Origin: Microbulbifer sp. TB1203
GTDB taxonomy: Bacteria > Pseudomonadota > Gammaproteobacteria > Pseudomonadales > Cellvibrionaceae
DNA: 64,000 nt
Assembly (NCBI RefSeq): GCF_030997045.1
Contig: NZ_CP116899.1
Span: 806,001-870,000, forward strand
Reading direction: 5' to 3'
Positions 1-9,446 of the stretch are shown in pieces. Under the pieces are notes generated by a model, which was not told the DNA's origin, searched no databases, and was given only the letters and a program-made list of their open reading frames with translations. The translations under genes were made by a program, and so were the position numbers. How positions within the stretch are numbered: position 1 is the stretch's first letter; every line of letters starts with the position of its first letter.

Positions 1-688
1 TTTTGTTGGCGTTGCCGCGGCCCTTGTCGATATCCAGGCCGGAGTGGCCGCCTCTCAAGCCGCGCACGCTCAGTTTGAATGCCTGGTGGTCCGCGGGCAC
101 CGGTTCGGCGGAATAGGGTAGTTGTGCATTGATGTCCACGCCGCCGGCGCAGCCCACATAGAGTTCGCCCTCGTCCTCGGTGTCCAGGTTGAGCAGCAGC
201 TCCGCTTCAAAGAATCCGGGTTGCAGGTTCTTGGCGCCGGTCATGCCGGCTTCTTCGTCGATGGTGAGCAGGGCTTCCAGGGGGCCGTGGGGGATGTCGG
301 TGGATTCCATCAGCGCGAGGATGGCGGCCACGCCGATGCCGTTGTCGGCGCCCAGGGTGGTGCCTTCGGCGGTGACCCATTCGCCGTCGATAGTGGGGCG
401 GATTGGGTCTTTAAGGAAGTCGTGGTCGGTGTCGGCGTTTTTCTGCGGGACCATATCCACGTGGCTTTGCAGGGCGAGGGTTTTGCGGTCTTCCATGCCG
501 GGGGTGGCCGGCTTCTTGATGATGACGTTGCCGATCTCGTCCAGTTGGACGTCGAGACCGCGGTTTTTGGCGAAGTCGACGATATATTCCACCACCCTTT
601 GTTCGTGTTTGGAGGGGCGGGGGATTTGGCAGAGTCTGGCGAAGTGTTGCCAGAGGGGGTTGGGGTTGAGTTCGGCGATATTGCTCAT
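1..688 (-). CDS. pepD: Cytosol non-specific dipeptidase (PepD), C-terminus cut by window edge
   Basis: The first 229 residues of an M20-family zinc dipeptidase that splits dipeptides, including Xaa-His, in the cytoplasm. Family members have about 485 residues, so roughly half lies beyond the left edge. Visible metal-site residues are H76 and D78 (in SHVDMV), D115 (GADNG), the E145-E146 pair (IDEE) and D169 (NLDT). A GGHSG motif at 213-217 opens the lid domain. The start ATG is at 686-688 on the minus strand. There is no signal peptide, consistent with a cytosolic enzyme. rnb lies upstream in the same direction, 213 bp away across a repeat-rich gap, so cotranscription is uncertain. Confidence 0.93.
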   Translation of the reverse strand, partial: MSNIAELNPNPLWQHFARLCQIPRPSKHEQRVVEYIVDFAKNRGLDVQLDEIGNVIIKKPATPGMEDRKTLALQSHVDMVPQKNADTDHDFLKDPIRPTIDGEWVTAEGTTLGADNGIGVAAILALMESTDIPHGPLEALLTIDEEAGMTGAKNLQPGFFEAELLLNLDTEDEGELYVGCAGGVDINAQLPYSAEPVPADHQAFKLSVRGLRGGHSGLDIDKGRGNANK

Positions 689-775
689 CGGGGCCTCAAG
701 TGGTTCTTTTGGAATTGGTTTGTCACTGGGCGTGCGGTTTTGCCGCGGCGTCAGTGTTGGTCGGAAGCCCAGGAG

Positions 776-806
776 GTATCTGGGTTCCGGCCTGCGCCGG
801 AACGAC
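776..806. repeat. Short palindromic intergenic repeat
   Basis: A perfect 7-bp stem (TTCCGGC at 785-791, GCCGGAA at 796-802) around CTGC, of the CTGGNTTCCGGCCTGCGCCGGAA type. A degenerate relative (CATTCCAGCGCAGGCCGGAAT) sits at 9090-9114. The rest of the gap (807-901) holds another GC-rich palindrome around GGAGCTGGAGCTCC and no gene that I can see. Confidence 0.6.
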
Positions 807-901
807 GAATAGAGGTTCTGGCATTGACCCCTCTCCCATGAATGGGAGGGAGAAGCGCCTGCGGCGCTTTTGCGGAGCTGGAGCTCCGCGTTCCCGGGGG
901 G

Positions 902-2851
902 CTATTCGGGTTGTTCGGCTTCTGTCAGGGCCAGGGCGATGCGGCGTTTGTCGACGTCCACGGCGGTGACTTTCACGGTGACCGGCTGCTCCAACTGGTA
1001 GGTCTTTTCGTTGTGGGAGAGGATCAGGTGTTTGCCGTCGAATTCCGGCAGGTTCTTCTTGTTGTTGTTCAGGCGCACGAAGCCGTCGATGCCGTTGTCG
1101 TCCAGGCGCACGCCGAGGCCGGCGCCGTTGACCAGGGTGATCCTGCCGCTGAAGGTCTGGCCGACCTTGTTCTGCATAAACTGGCTGTAGAGCCACTGTT
1201 CGAGAGCGCGGTTGGCCTGGCGGCCGTTGACCAGGCTCTGTTGCAGGGCCTCGATCTGCTCGTCGCTCAGGGTTTCGGGTTGGCGGTCTTCGGCGGCGGC
1301 CCGCAGTATGCGGTGGTTGTGCAGGTCGTTGTATTTGCGGATCGGCGAGGTGACGGTGGCGTAGGCCTCCAGGCCCAGGCCCAGATGCGGCGCGGCGCTG
1401 TTGCTGAGCTGACCGGGGCGCAGCATGCGCTTGAGGACCGCGAGCAGGTTCTGCATCGCCGGTTCCTGATGTGCCTCCAGGTGTTTCACCAGCGCCAGGT
1501 AGTTTTCCAGCTTGTGCAGGTCCTTCTCCGCGTATTCCGGCAAGGGTTCCTTCAGCAGGCTCTTTACTTCGCCCATGCGCTCGTCGCGGAAGCCCAGGTG
1601 CACGGAGAAGCAGCCCCGGCCCAGGGTGGCGAGTTCGCGGCCCATGCAGATATTGGCGGCGAGCATGGCTTCCTCCACCATGCGCTGGGCGACGTTGCGC
1701 TCGCGCTTTTCGATGCGCTCGATCTTGCGCTGATCGTTGAGCAGGATTTCGTAGTCGGGGCGATCCTCCATCATCAGCGAGTGGCCCGCGCGGTAGGCCG
1801 CCCGCGCCTCGCCCATTGCGGCCAGGCTGCGTAGGCTCTGGTGTTGCGCCTCCGGCGCCGCGCTGTCGTCGCCCCCGATAAACCGGCTGACCTGGTCGTA
1901 GCTCAGTTTGTGCCGGGAGCGGATGGCGGCGAACTCGTAGCGGCTCTCGCCGAGGGCGCCGTCGCTGTCGATATCGATATGCAGTACCAGCGCCGGGCGC
2001 AGTTCGCCCTCCACCAGGGAGAAGAGGTTTTCGCACAGGTCCGGGGGCAGCATGGGCAGGGTTTCACCGGGCAGGTACTGGCTGTGGGCTCGCTTGAAGG
2101 CTTCCCTGTCCAGGGGGCTGCCGGCCTCGATCAGGCTGGAGGGATCGGCCACGGCGATATGCAGGGTCCAGCCGCCGTCCCGCTCGGTGACTGCGAGGGC
2201 GTCGTCCATATCCAGAGTGGACTCCGCATCGATGGTGGCGAAGCCGATATCCGACAGGTCCCCGCGTTCTGCGGTGAGGGTCTCCAGATTGCCTTTGATT
2301 TCCTCCGCCTGTTTCAGCGCCGCGCCACTGAACCGCTCCGGCAATTGGTGCTGGGCGACCACGAAGGCGTGCTCGATGCCGGGCATGTCCGGCTTGCCGA
2401 TCACGCTTTCCACCCGCGCCTGGGCCTTGCCATCCTTGAACGGATGGCGGTTGACGGCGCAGGCGATAAACTCGCCGGGCTGCGCTTTGCCGCGGGCCTT
2501 GGGCGGCAGGAAGATCCAGCGGCTGAGGCCGTTCTGGCTGGGCTGCACGAAGTGGCCCTGGCCGCGCTGGACGTACTCGCCCACCAGGTACTTGAGGTCG
2601 GATTCCAGCAGGGCGTCCAGTTCCGCGGAGAGCTTGCCTTTGCCTTCGTCGCTGAGGCTGATGCGCACCCGGTCGCCGGGGAAAACCCGCTCCATTTCCG
2701 GCGGCGGCAGGAAGGCCTCGCGGCCGTCGTCCAGTACCACAAAGCCGAATTTGCCGTTGCTGCCGCGCACCCGGCCCTCGGCAAACTCCTTGCTGGAGCG
2801 GATATTGGATTTCAGTTGGGAGAGCTGTTTGAGGGCGTCGGCGTCGAGCAT
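902..2851 (-). CDS. rnb: Exoribonuclease II
   Basis: A 649-residue 3'-5' exoribonuclease that degrades single-stranded RNA, almost the length of E. coli RNase II (644). Order: N-terminal cold-shock-type domains, the RNB catalytic domain from about residue 190, and a C-terminal S1 domain from about 560. The four catalytic aspartates fall at D208, D214, D216 and D217 (IDAESTLDMDDA), with the spacing of D201/D207/D209/D210 in E. coli. The RNB signature VTSPIRKYNDLHNHRIL is present around 485-505. There is no long basic tail, which argues for RNase II rather than RNase R. The gene is transcribed toward pepD and away from leucine dehydrogenase. Confidence 0.95.
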   Translation of the reverse strand: MLDADALKQLSQLKSNIRSSKEFAEGRVRGSNGKFGFVVLDDGREAFLPPPEMERVFPGDRVRISLSDEGKGKLSAELDALLESDLKYLVGEYVQRGQGHFVQPSQNGLSRWIFLPPKARGKAQPGEFIACAVNRHPFKDGKAQARVESVIGKPDMPGIEHAFVVAQHQLPERFSGAALKQAEEIKGNLETLTAERGDLSDIGFATIDAESTLDMDDALAVTERDGGWTLHIAVADPSSLIEAGSPLDREAFKRAHSQYLPGETLPMLPPDLCENLFSLVEGELRPALVLHIDIDSDGALGESRYEFAAIRSRHKLSYDQVSRFIGGDDSAAPEAQHQSLRSLAAMGEARAAYRAGHSLMMEDRPDYEILLNDQRKIERIEKRERNVAQRMVEEAMLAANICMGRELATLGRGCFSVHLGFRDERMGEVKSLLKEPLPEYAEKDLHKLENYLALVKHLEAHQEPAMQNLLAVLKRMLRPGQLSNSAAPHLGLGLEAYATVTSPIRKYNDLHNHRILRAAAEDRQPETLSDEQIEALQQSLVNGRQANRALEQWLYSQFMQNKVGQTFSGRITLVNGAGLGVRLDDNGIDGFVRLNNNKKNLPEFDGKHLILSHNEKTYQLEQPVTVKVTAVDVDKRRIALALTEAEQPE

Positions 2852-3064
2852 CGGGGTGGTCCATGGGTCAATTTGGGCGCGGATTCTACCAGAAGCAGGT
2901 TACCGGGCCAGTTTCTATGGCAGCAACAAGTTCAGTCGATGACTGCAAGGGCTTCGATGTTTCCATGTGACCCTTTATCCTAAAATTTTGCCTATGGCGT
3001 TATATTTTAATCGTCCTGCCGGCTTCCTGCGCAAAGTTTGCAAAGCCGCTATCCGAATGGTGGA

Positions 3065-3070
3065 TATAAT
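3065..3070 (+). promoter_or_regulatory. Putative -10 box for the leucine dehydrogenase gene
   Basis: A perfect TATAAT 75 bp before the start codon in the 293-bp divergent gap between rnb and the dehydrogenase. TTGCAA at 3038-3043 could act as -35, but the 21-bp spacer is too long for an ideal sigma-70 promoter, so the assignment is tentative. Confidence 0.4.
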
Positions 3071-3144
3071 CTTACTTCCGATATAAGCAGAAAGGCTGTG
3101 GTTGTTCCCCAGCTGTAGAACCGGCCTCCGGAGAGGAACAGTTA

Positions 3145-4221
3145 ATGAGTATTTTTTCCCATTCCGCCTACGACAAGCACGAACAAGTGGCTTTCTATCA
3201 GGACGCCAAAAGCGGACTGAAGGCGATTATCGCGGTGCACAACACCAACCTGGGACCCTCACTGGGCGGCTGCCGCATGTGGCCCTACGCCGACGACGGC
3301 GAGGCGCTGAACGACGTGTTGCGCCTGTCCCGCGGCATGACCTACAAGTCCGCCATGGCGGGCCTGAAGCTGGGCGGCGGCAAGTCAGTGATTATAGGCG
3401 ATCCGCGCAAGGACAAGACCCCGGAACTGCTGCGCGCCATGGGGGATTTTATCAATACCCTGGGCGGGCGCTACATCACCGCGGAGGATTCCGGCACCAG
3501 TGTGGCGGATATGGAGATTATCGGCGAGCGTTCCCGCTATGTATCCGGCGTGGTTCACGGTTCCGAGCACGGCGGCGATCCTTCCCCCTCCACCGCCTAC
3601 GGCGTGTTCGTAGGTCTGAAGGCGGCGGCGGAGCACCGCTGGGGCCGCACCGATCTGAACGGCCTCAAAGTGTCCCTTCAGGGCGTGGGCAATGTGGGTT
3701 TCCGCCTGGCCCGACTGCTGAAAGAGGCGGGGGCCGAACTCTATATCACCGATATCTTCCAGGACAATATCGATCGCGCAGTCGATGAGCTGGGTGCCAC
3801 CGCGGTGGGCGCCGACGAGATCTTCGACCTGGACGCGGACCTCTTTGCCCCCTGCGCCCTGGGTGCGGTGCTCAACGATGACACCATCGCCCGCCTGAAG
3901 GTGGGTGCCATCGCCGGCGCCGCCAACAATCAGCTGGCGGAGGAGCGCCACGCGGAAGTGCTGCGCGACAGGGGCGTGCTCTACGCCCCGGACTATGTGA
4001 TCAACGCCGGCGGCATCATCGATGTCTACTTTCAGCAGCAGGGCAGTTACGACCCGGCGCAGGTGCAGGAGCATATCGAGACCATCGGCACCACTCTGCA
4101 GGAGGTCTTCCAGCGCGCCGAAGAGAGCGGCGAGACCACCGCCCATGTGGCAGACCGGGTGGCGGAGGAGCGTTTCGGACACGAGGACGCAGTAAAAAAA
4201 ACTGACACGGAAGCTGCCTGA
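3145..4221 (+). CDS. Leucine dehydrogenase (Glu/Leu/Phe/Val family)
   Basis: A 358-residue NAD-dependent amino acid dehydrogenase that interconverts branched-chain amino acids and 2-oxoacids with release of ammonia. K68 (MTYKSA) and K80 (LGGGKSV) fall at the numbers of the catalytic lysines in Bacillus leucine dehydrogenase, and the N-terminal GGCRMWPY block is typical of this branch. A Rossmann glycine motif ([10 protein letters not shown]) begins at about residue 181. The start is preceded by GGAGAGGA. It is a single-gene unit closed by a strong terminator at 4299. Valine or phenylalanine dehydrogenase activity cannot be excluded from sequence alone. Confidence 0.92.
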   Translation: MSIFSHSAYDKHEQVAFYQDAKSGLKAIIAVHNTNLGPSLGGCRMWPYADDGEALNDVLRLSRGMTYKSAMAGLKLGGGKSVIIGDPRKDKTPELLRAMGDFINTLGGRYITAEDSGTSVADMEIIGERSRYVSGVVHGSEHGGDPSPSTAYGVFVGLKAAAEHRWGRTDLNGLKVSLQGVGNVGFRLARLLKEAGAELYITDIFQDNIDRAVDELGATAVGADEIFDLDADLFAPCALGAVLNDDTIARLKVGAIAGAANNQLAEERHAEVLRDRGVLYAPDYVINAGGIIDVYFQQQGSYDPAQVQEHIETIGTTLQEVFQRAEESGETTAHVADRVAEERFGHEDAVKKTDTEAA

Positions 4222-4298
4222 ATTTTGACTGGGCGAATTTGAGCCGGGTTTGCCGGCGATTTTCGTTGTATAGCTTCTCTCTCTGTAGAGACATTTAT

Positions 4299-4323
4299 TG
4301 GGCGCTTCGGCGCCCATTTTTTT
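4299..4323 (+). terminator. Rho-independent terminator after leucine dehydrogenase
   Basis: A perfect 7-bp stem (TGGGCGC / GCGCCCA) closing a TTCG tetraloop, followed by a run of seven T. Confidence 0.9.
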
Positions 4324-4513
4324 CGTTCGGACAAGATCTTGGCCCTTGCCAATAGCCGCTTTTCTCCCACGCAAATAGATCTATTCCAAATAGATATCCC
4401 GGCTTAATATTTCCAGCGCCCCCTGCGACAAATCACCTGCGGATTCCCTTGGGCTTTGCCACTGCCGACTCTAGAGTATGCGGGACATTCCAAGGGTCAC
4501 TGTGAGGTGAACG

Positions 4514-4969
4514 ATGAATCTCTGGAAATCGACGATTGGCGGTATGGCTCTGGCAGCTTTGGTAACAGCGGTACCAATGCAAGTGCTGGCACATGACCAC
4601 TTCGAGCGTATACATGAACACATGGAAGAGTGGGAGGAAAAGCTCGACCTGAAAAAAGAGCAGAAGGATGAGCTGAAGGCCCTGCGCGATGCCATGAAGG
4701 CGGAGCGCAAGGCTCTCAAGGAACAGAACCGGGCCCTGTACAAACAGGTCAAGGAGGCCATAAAGTCCGGTGCGGACCAGGGCACCCTGGATAATCTGGG
4801 TGCACAGCTGGGCAAGGTGCAGGTTGCCAAGATGCAGCTGATAGACAAACACTTCAAAGGCTTTGAAAAAGTTCTCAACGAGGAACAGAAAGCCAAGTTC
4901 GAGGCCATGAAAGCCGAGAAGAAAAAGCGCTGGGAAGAGAAACACCAAGACATGGATGACGATGATTAG
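4514..4969 (+). CDS. Periplasmic Spy/CpxP-like helical protein
   Basis: A 151-residue exported protein. Residues 1-26 form a Sec signal peptide (charged start, hydrophobic core, cleavage expected after VLA). The mature part is almost entirely charged alpha helix rich in K and E, with an acidic end (DMDDDD). This resembles the LTXXQ/Spy/CpxP family of periplasmic chaperone-like proteins, which bind unfolded proteins or metals; the DHFERIHEHMEEWEEKL segment adds several His. The start is preceded by GAGGTG. It stands alone between leucine dehydrogenase and the amidase. The family link is from composition and a partial motif match, so function is inferred. Confidence 0.75.
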   Translation: MNLWKSTIGGMALAALVTAVPMQVLAHDHFERIHEHMEEWEEKLDLKKEQKDELKALRDAMKAERKALKEQNRALYKQVKEAIKSGADQGTLDNLGAQLGKVQVAKMQLIDKHFKGFEKVLNEEQKAKFEAMKAEKKKRWEEKHQDMDDDD

Positions 4970-5060
4970 GAATGACTGGAGCGGCACAGGGAAGTGCGGC
5001 TGACGAGCCGTGTGTTCCAGCCGGGGCCAGGTCCCGGACACCCACTAGAGGGAAAACCCT

Positions 5061-6026
5061 ATGTGTACGCGGGCTCTGTGGCTCGACAGTGGGCAGGGTG
5101 TCATCGTGGGGCGCAACATGGACTGGGAGCGGAGCCTGGGCACCAACCTCTGGGTACTGCCCCGGGAGATCGAACGCACCGGTATCGATGGCGATTCCAA
5201 TCCGCTAACCTGGCGCGCGGACTACGGCAGCCTGGTGGCCACAGCCTATGATCTGGCCACCGCGGACGGGATCAACGAGAGGGGTCTGGCTGCGCATATT
5301 CTATGGCTGGCCGAGTCGGATTACGGACCGCGGGATGCCTCCCTGCCCGCGCTGTCCATGTCCATGTGGGCGCAGCTTTTCCTGGATCGCTTCGCCACCG
5401 TGACCGAGTGTGTCCCCTATATGGCCGAACACCCGTTCCAGGTGCGGCCCCAGGCGGAACCGGTGTCCGGCCGCTGGGGAACCGTGCACCTGGCTCTGGA
5501 CGATGCCACCGGCGATTCCGCTATCGTCGAGTACATCGACGGCGCGCCGCGGGTTCACCACGATCGCGCCTACAGGGTGATGACCAATTCCCCTCCCTTT
5601 GACCAGCAGCTGGATCATCTGCGCAGGTACGAGGGCTTCGGCGGCAGGGAGAGGTTGCCGGGCACCACGGAAGCGGCGGACCGGTTTGTGCGCGCCAGTT
5701 ATTATCTCGCCAGGCTGCCCCCGGCGGAGAGCCGCAGGCGGGCCTATGCCGCGCTGCTCAGCGTAATGTGCAATGCGGCCCAGTCGTTTGGCGTTGCCGA
5801 CCCTCAGCGGCCGTATATCTCCACCACCATCTGGCGCACACTCGCCGACCTTACCGGCCTGGTTTACGCGTTCGAGTCCTCGTTCAGCCCGGATATTATC
5901 TGGGTTCGCGTGGATCAGCTCGATATGAGCCGTTGCAGTCGGGTCGATCTTTCCGCCGAAGGTCTGGTGGGCGAGGTCAACGACCGGTTTGTGCCGGCGG
6001 AACCCTTCACCTTCCTGTTCGCCTGA
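5061..6026 (+). CDS. Linear amide C-N hydrolase, choloylglycine hydrolase / penicillin V acylase family
   Basis: A 321-residue Ntn hydrolase. Cys2 directly after the initiator Met is the nucleophile exposed by Met removal. R18, D21 (RNMDW), N176 (MTNSP) and R211 (DRFVRASYY) match the family's active-site set. An in-frame TAG at 5046-5048 and GAGGGA just before the ATG fix this start, so there is no signal peptide and the enzyme should be cytosolic. Gram-negative members include penicillin V acylases, bile salt hydrolases and N-acyl-homoserine lactone acylases, so the substrate is open. It stands alone 92 bp after the Spy-like gene. Confidence 0.88.
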   Translation: MCTRALWLDSGQGVIVGRNMDWERSLGTNLWVLPREIERTGIDGDSNPLTWRADYGSLVATAYDLATADGINERGLAAHILWLAESDYGPRDASLPALSMSMWAQLFLDRFATVTECVPYMAEHPFQVRPQAEPVSGRWGTVHLALDDATGDSAIVEYIDGAPRVHHDRAYRVMTNSPPFDQQLDHLRRYEGFGGRERLPGTTEAADRFVRASYYLARLPPAESRRRAYAALLSVMCNAAQSFGVADPQRPYISTTIWRTLADLTGLVYAFESSFSPDIIWVRVDQLDMSRCSRVDLSAEGLVGEVNDRFVPAEPFTFLFA

Positions 6027-6239
6027 GGCGCCGATCCTCAAACGCAGTCGCGGGGCACAGTGCCGGTGTGCCTCGCACTGGCGTCCCATTGACCCGCTGC
6101 CCAATGTCGCTGAGCGCCCGCCGGAAACCAAAAGGGCCCGAAATGGGTCTATAGTGCTTTCATTCCGACTGGTGCTTCTCTGCCCGGCGCCACCGGATCG
6201 AATTTGAAGACCGAGAACACAGCGAGACAGATAAGCGAT

Positions 6240-9044
6240 ATGCCCAGACTTTTCCCCACCTTGATTATTGTCGTCCTGGCGCTCGGCGCCTGCGGGGAGC
6301 GCGATGAGCCCCCACGCGCCCTGACCGTGGATCGGGAGGCCGCGGCCAGCAGCAAGGCGGCGGCGGCCGATAACGCCGCTTATATTGAGCCGCCCAAGCT
6401 AGAGATTCCTTTCCACAAGGAGACCCTCGACAACGGCCTGACGGTGATTGTGCATGAGGACCACAAGGTGCCGGTGGTGGCGGTCAATATCTGGTACAAG
6501 GTGGGGTCCAAGGACGAACAGCCGGGCAAGACCGGTTTTGCGCATTTGTTCGAACACCTGATGTTCAACGGCTCGGAAAATTTTCCCGGAGAATATTTCG
6601 AGCCCTTCCAGCGTTCCGGTGCCACCGATATGAATGGCACCACCGATAACGACCGTACCAACTATTTCGAAACTGTGCCGGTAGGGGCGCTGGATATGGC
6701 GCTGTGGATGGAGTCCGACCGCATGGGACACTTCAGCGGCGCCATCAGCCAGGAAAAGCTCGACGAACAGCGCGGGGTGGTGAAAAACGAAAAGCGCCAG
6801 GGGGAGAACGCCCCCTACGGCAAGGCCTTCGATACCATCGCCGAGAGTACCTTTCCACCCTTCCACCCCTATTCATGGACTCCTATCGGCTCCATGGAGG
6901 ACCTGGACCAGGCCAGCCTGGAAGATGTGAAACAGTGGTTCGCCGACTATTACCAGCCCGCCAATGCCATCCTGGTGATCGCTGGCGATATCACCGTGGA
7001 TCAGGCCATGGCCAAGGCGCGGCAGTATTTCGGCGCAATTCCCAGCACCTCGGTGCCGCCGCGGTTGAAAAACTGGGAGCTGCCCGCGCAGCCCAACAAG
7101 CGCGAAATCCTGTTCGACCAGGTGCCGCAGACCCGTATCTACAAAGTGTGGAATGTACCGGCCATCGGCAGCAAGGAGGAGGATGCCCTGGACCTGCTCG
7201 CCTCCCTGCTGGCCAACCGCAAGAATTCACTGCTCTACCGCCGCCTGGTGCGCGACGAACAGGTGGCCACCAATGTGAGCGCCTTTTATTACGGGCGGCA
7301 GCTCGCGGGCCAACTGATCGTGGTCGTGGACGTAAAACCCGGGCAGCCGCTGGAAAAGGTCGAGAAACTGCTGAATGAGGAACTGCGGGCGTTCGCGCAA
7401 CAGGGGGTGGACGTCGAGGAGCTGCGTCGTATCAAACAGAGTGAATTTGCCGAACTGGTCAAAGGCCTGGAAAAAAACGGTGGCTTTGGCGGCAAGAGCG
7501 ATATTCTGGCTCGCTCGGAATTCTATTACGGCGATCCCGGTGCCCTGATCGACGGATTGCAAAAATATGCCGAGGTCTCGGCCGCCGAAGTGCAGGAGGT
7601 CGCCAATCGCTGGCTGAAAGCCGACAACTACACGCTGATCATCAAGCCCAAGCCGGAGTACTCGAGCACCTCGCAGGACGTGGATCGCTCCAAACTGCCG
7701 GCGGTGGACAAAACCGTGGAGCTGGAGCTTCCGCAACAACAGGCGTTCACTCTCGACAACGGCCTCAAAGTGGTGCTGGCGGAGCGCCACGACACCCCGG
7801 CCGTGTTCATGAACCTCCAGTTCCGCAGCGGCGCCGCGGTGGACAGCGATAAACCGGGGCTGGCTTCCATCACCGCGCGCATGCTGAGCGAGGGCGCCGG
7901 TGATTACGACAGCCTGCAGTTCAGCGCCCGGGAAGAAGAACTGGGTGCGAATATTTCCGCCGGCAGCGGGCTGGATTACAACAGCATCACCCTCTCCGCG
8001 CTAAAGAGCCAACTGGAGCCCTCCCTGGACTTGCTGGCGGACGTGGTCACCAAGCCGCTCTTTGCCGAGGAGGACCTGGCCCGGGTGAAGTCCAACCGCC
8101 TCGACGCCATTGCCCAGGAAAAGGCGCAGCCCCAGGGGCTGGCCATGCGCACGCTGCCGCCGCTGCTGTTCGGCGAGCAGCATCCCTACGGCTCGCCGTT
8201 GACCGGCTCCGGCACTGAGGAAGGGGTTAAGGCCATCGACCGCGATGATCTGACGGCATTTCACGAAACCTGGGTGCGCCCGGACAACGCCACTCTGACC
8301 GTAGTGGGGGACGTGACCCGGAAGGAACTCGAGCCCATGCTCAATAACGCCTTCTCCGGTTGGAATGCACCGGGCGAATCACTACCTGAAGTGAATATCT
8401 CGGCTGTGGAACGGCCGCAAAAGGCAAGGGTTTACCTGCTGGACCGCCCGGGGGCCCAGCAGAGCTACATAATGGCCGGCTTGGTGATGCCCCCCTGGCG
8501 GCCCGAAGGTGCCGAGGCCTTCGACGCCATGGCCGATATTATCGCCGGCAAGTTCACCTCGCGGGTGAATATGAATCTGCGCGAGGACAAAAACTGGTCC
8601 TACGGCGCCCGTGCGGTGTCCCTGGATACCGTGGGTCAGCGGCCCTACATCCTTTTCGCTCCGGTACAGACCGACAAGACCGCTCCGGCAATGCGGGAAC
8701 TGCTCAAGGAGTATCGCGATTTCCTGGGTGACCAGCCGGTGCGCGAGAACGAGCTGGCGGACTATCGCGATGACGAAGTACTCAAGCAGAGCGCCCGCTA
8801 CCAGACTAAGGGGCAGCTGCTCTCCGGTATCTCCTGGCAGGTGGAAAAGGGTCTGCCGCCGGAGTATCTCGCCGAATACCCGCAGCGGGTGGCGGCGCTT
8901 ACCCAGCCGCAGGTGGAAGCGGCAGCCCGGGAATTCCTTGCCCCGGACCAGTTCACCTGGGTGGTGGTTGGAGACCTGGACAAGATCCGGAAAGAGGTGG
9001 AGGCACTGGATATCGGTCCCGTTATAGTGATCGATGAGCAGTAA
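6240..9044 (+). CDS. M16 family metallopeptidase, outer-membrane lipoprotein type
   Basis: A 934-residue pitrilysin-family protease with two tandem M16 halves. Starting at the ATG at 6240 gives a lipoprotein signal ending in the lipobox LGAC (Cys18), so it is probably anchored in the outer membrane facing the periplasm. An upstream in-frame TTG at 6204 would put 12 polar residues before the signal and was not chosen. The first half carries the inverted zinc motif HLFEH (about 102-106) with downstream glutamates. The second half begins around FTLDNGLKVVLAE and lacks the motif, as usual for the inactive partner domain. Gene order gives no hint of a partner. Substrates are probably peptides (inference). 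Confidence 0.92.
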   Translation: MPRLFPTLIIVVLALGACGERDEPPRALTVDREAAASSKAAAADNAAYIEPPKLEIPFHKETLDNGLTVIVHEDHKVPVVAVNIWYKVGSKDEQPGKTGFAHLFEHLMFNGSENFPGEYFEPFQRSGATDMNGTTDNDRTNYFETVPVGALDMALWMESDRMGHFSGAISQEKLDEQRGVVKNEKRQGENAPYGKAFDTIAESTFPPFHPYSWTPIGSMEDLDQASLEDVKQWFADYYQPANAILVIAGDITVDQAMAKARQYFGAIPSTSVPPRLKNWELPAQPNKREILFDQVPQTRIYKVWNVPAIGSKEEDALDLLASLLANRKNSLLYRRLVRDEQVATNVSAFYYGRQLAGQLIVVVDVKPGQPLEKVEKLLNEELRAFAQQGVDVEELRRIKQSEFAELVKGLEKNGGFGGKSDILARSEFYYGDPGALIDGLQKYAEVSAAEVQEVANRWLKADNYTLIIKPKPEYSSTSQDVDRSKLPAVDKTVELELPQQQAFTLDNGLKVVLAERHDTPAVFMNLQFRSGAAVDSDKPGLASITARMLSEGAGDYDSLQFSAREEELGANISAGSGLDYNSITLSALKSQLEPSLDLLADVVTKPLFAEEDLARVKSNRLDAIAQEKAQPQGLAMRTLPPLLFGEQHPYGSPLTGSGTEEGVKAIDRDDLTAFHETWVRPDNATLTVVGDVTRKELEPMLNNAFSGWNAPGESLPEVNISAVERPQKARVYLLDRPGAQQSYIMAGLVMPPWRPEGAEAFDAMADIIAGKFTSRVNMNLREDKNWSYGARAVSLDTVGQRPYILFAPVQTDKTAPAMRELLKEYRDFLGDQPVRENELADYRDDEVLKQSARYQTKGQLLSGISWQVEKGLPPEYLAEYPQRVAALTQPQVEAAAREFLAPDQFTWVVVGDLDKIRKEVEALDIGPVIVIDEQ

Positions 9045-9053
9045 CGATTGCCC

Positions 9054-9078
9054 AGGGACGAACACAAAGTTCGTCCCT
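9054..9078 (+). other. Perfect hairpin after the M16 peptidase gene
   Basis: A 10-bp perfect stem (AGGGACGAAC / GTTCGTCCCT) with an ACAAA loop, starting 10 bp after the peptidase stop. No T-run follows, so it may stabilise the 3' end or end transcription weakly. A degenerate short palindrome follows at 9090-9114. Confidence 0.6.
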
Positions 9079-9128
9079 ATGCCCATTCGTCATTCCAGCG
9101 CAGGCCGGAATCCAGCGTCGCCGAGCAC

Positions 9129-9374
9129 TCAAGCTCGTGCGCTCGGCCGCTCATTCACCTCGTCGCGCCAGCGCTTCAGATTCAGGTACTCTTCCGCACC
9201 CGGGCGCAGGTCCGCCACTTTGCCGAAATCCAGTGAACACACCATGCTGATATCCGCCACCGGGAAATAATTTCACACCAGGTAGCGATTCTCCGCCAAG
9301 TGGTTGTTCAGCTTCAGGGCTTTTTTGCCGCTCTCCTCGCCGAACTCCGGAAATACCTGTTCGTAGATTTTCAT
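9129..9374 (-). pseudogene. Glutathione S-transferase C-terminal fragment with in-frame stop
   Basis: Read on the minus strand from ATG 9372-9374, this gives KALKLNNHLAENRYLV, a TGA at 9273-9275, then NYFPVADISMV...LKRWRDEV and a natural-looking end in RPSARA. This is the C-terminal helical domain of a glutathione S-transferase: the family pattern is HLAxxxYLxGxxFSVADI, and the TGA falls at the conserved Gly. The thioredoxin-fold N-terminal half is absent. Truncation plus the stop codon means a decayed gene. It occupies most of the 402-bp gap between the peptidase and the amidohydrolase. Confidence 0.8.
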
Positions 9375-9446
9375 TGAGGCTTTCTCTCAGCTCCGCAGAT
9401 GGGTTAGATTGTGCATCGTTTATAGGTAGACGCTGAAGGCGGGACG

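Noticed and set aside
902..2036. Long Arg/Pro/Gly-rich ORFs antisense or out of frame to rnb and other genes
   Set aside because: Typical shadows of GC-rich coding DNA; composition unlike real proteins and fully overlapping recognised genes.
9273..9275. TGA in the GST fragment read as selenocysteine
   Set aside because: The family has Gly there, the N-terminal domain is missing and no SECIS-like reason is visible; a pseudogene is simpler.
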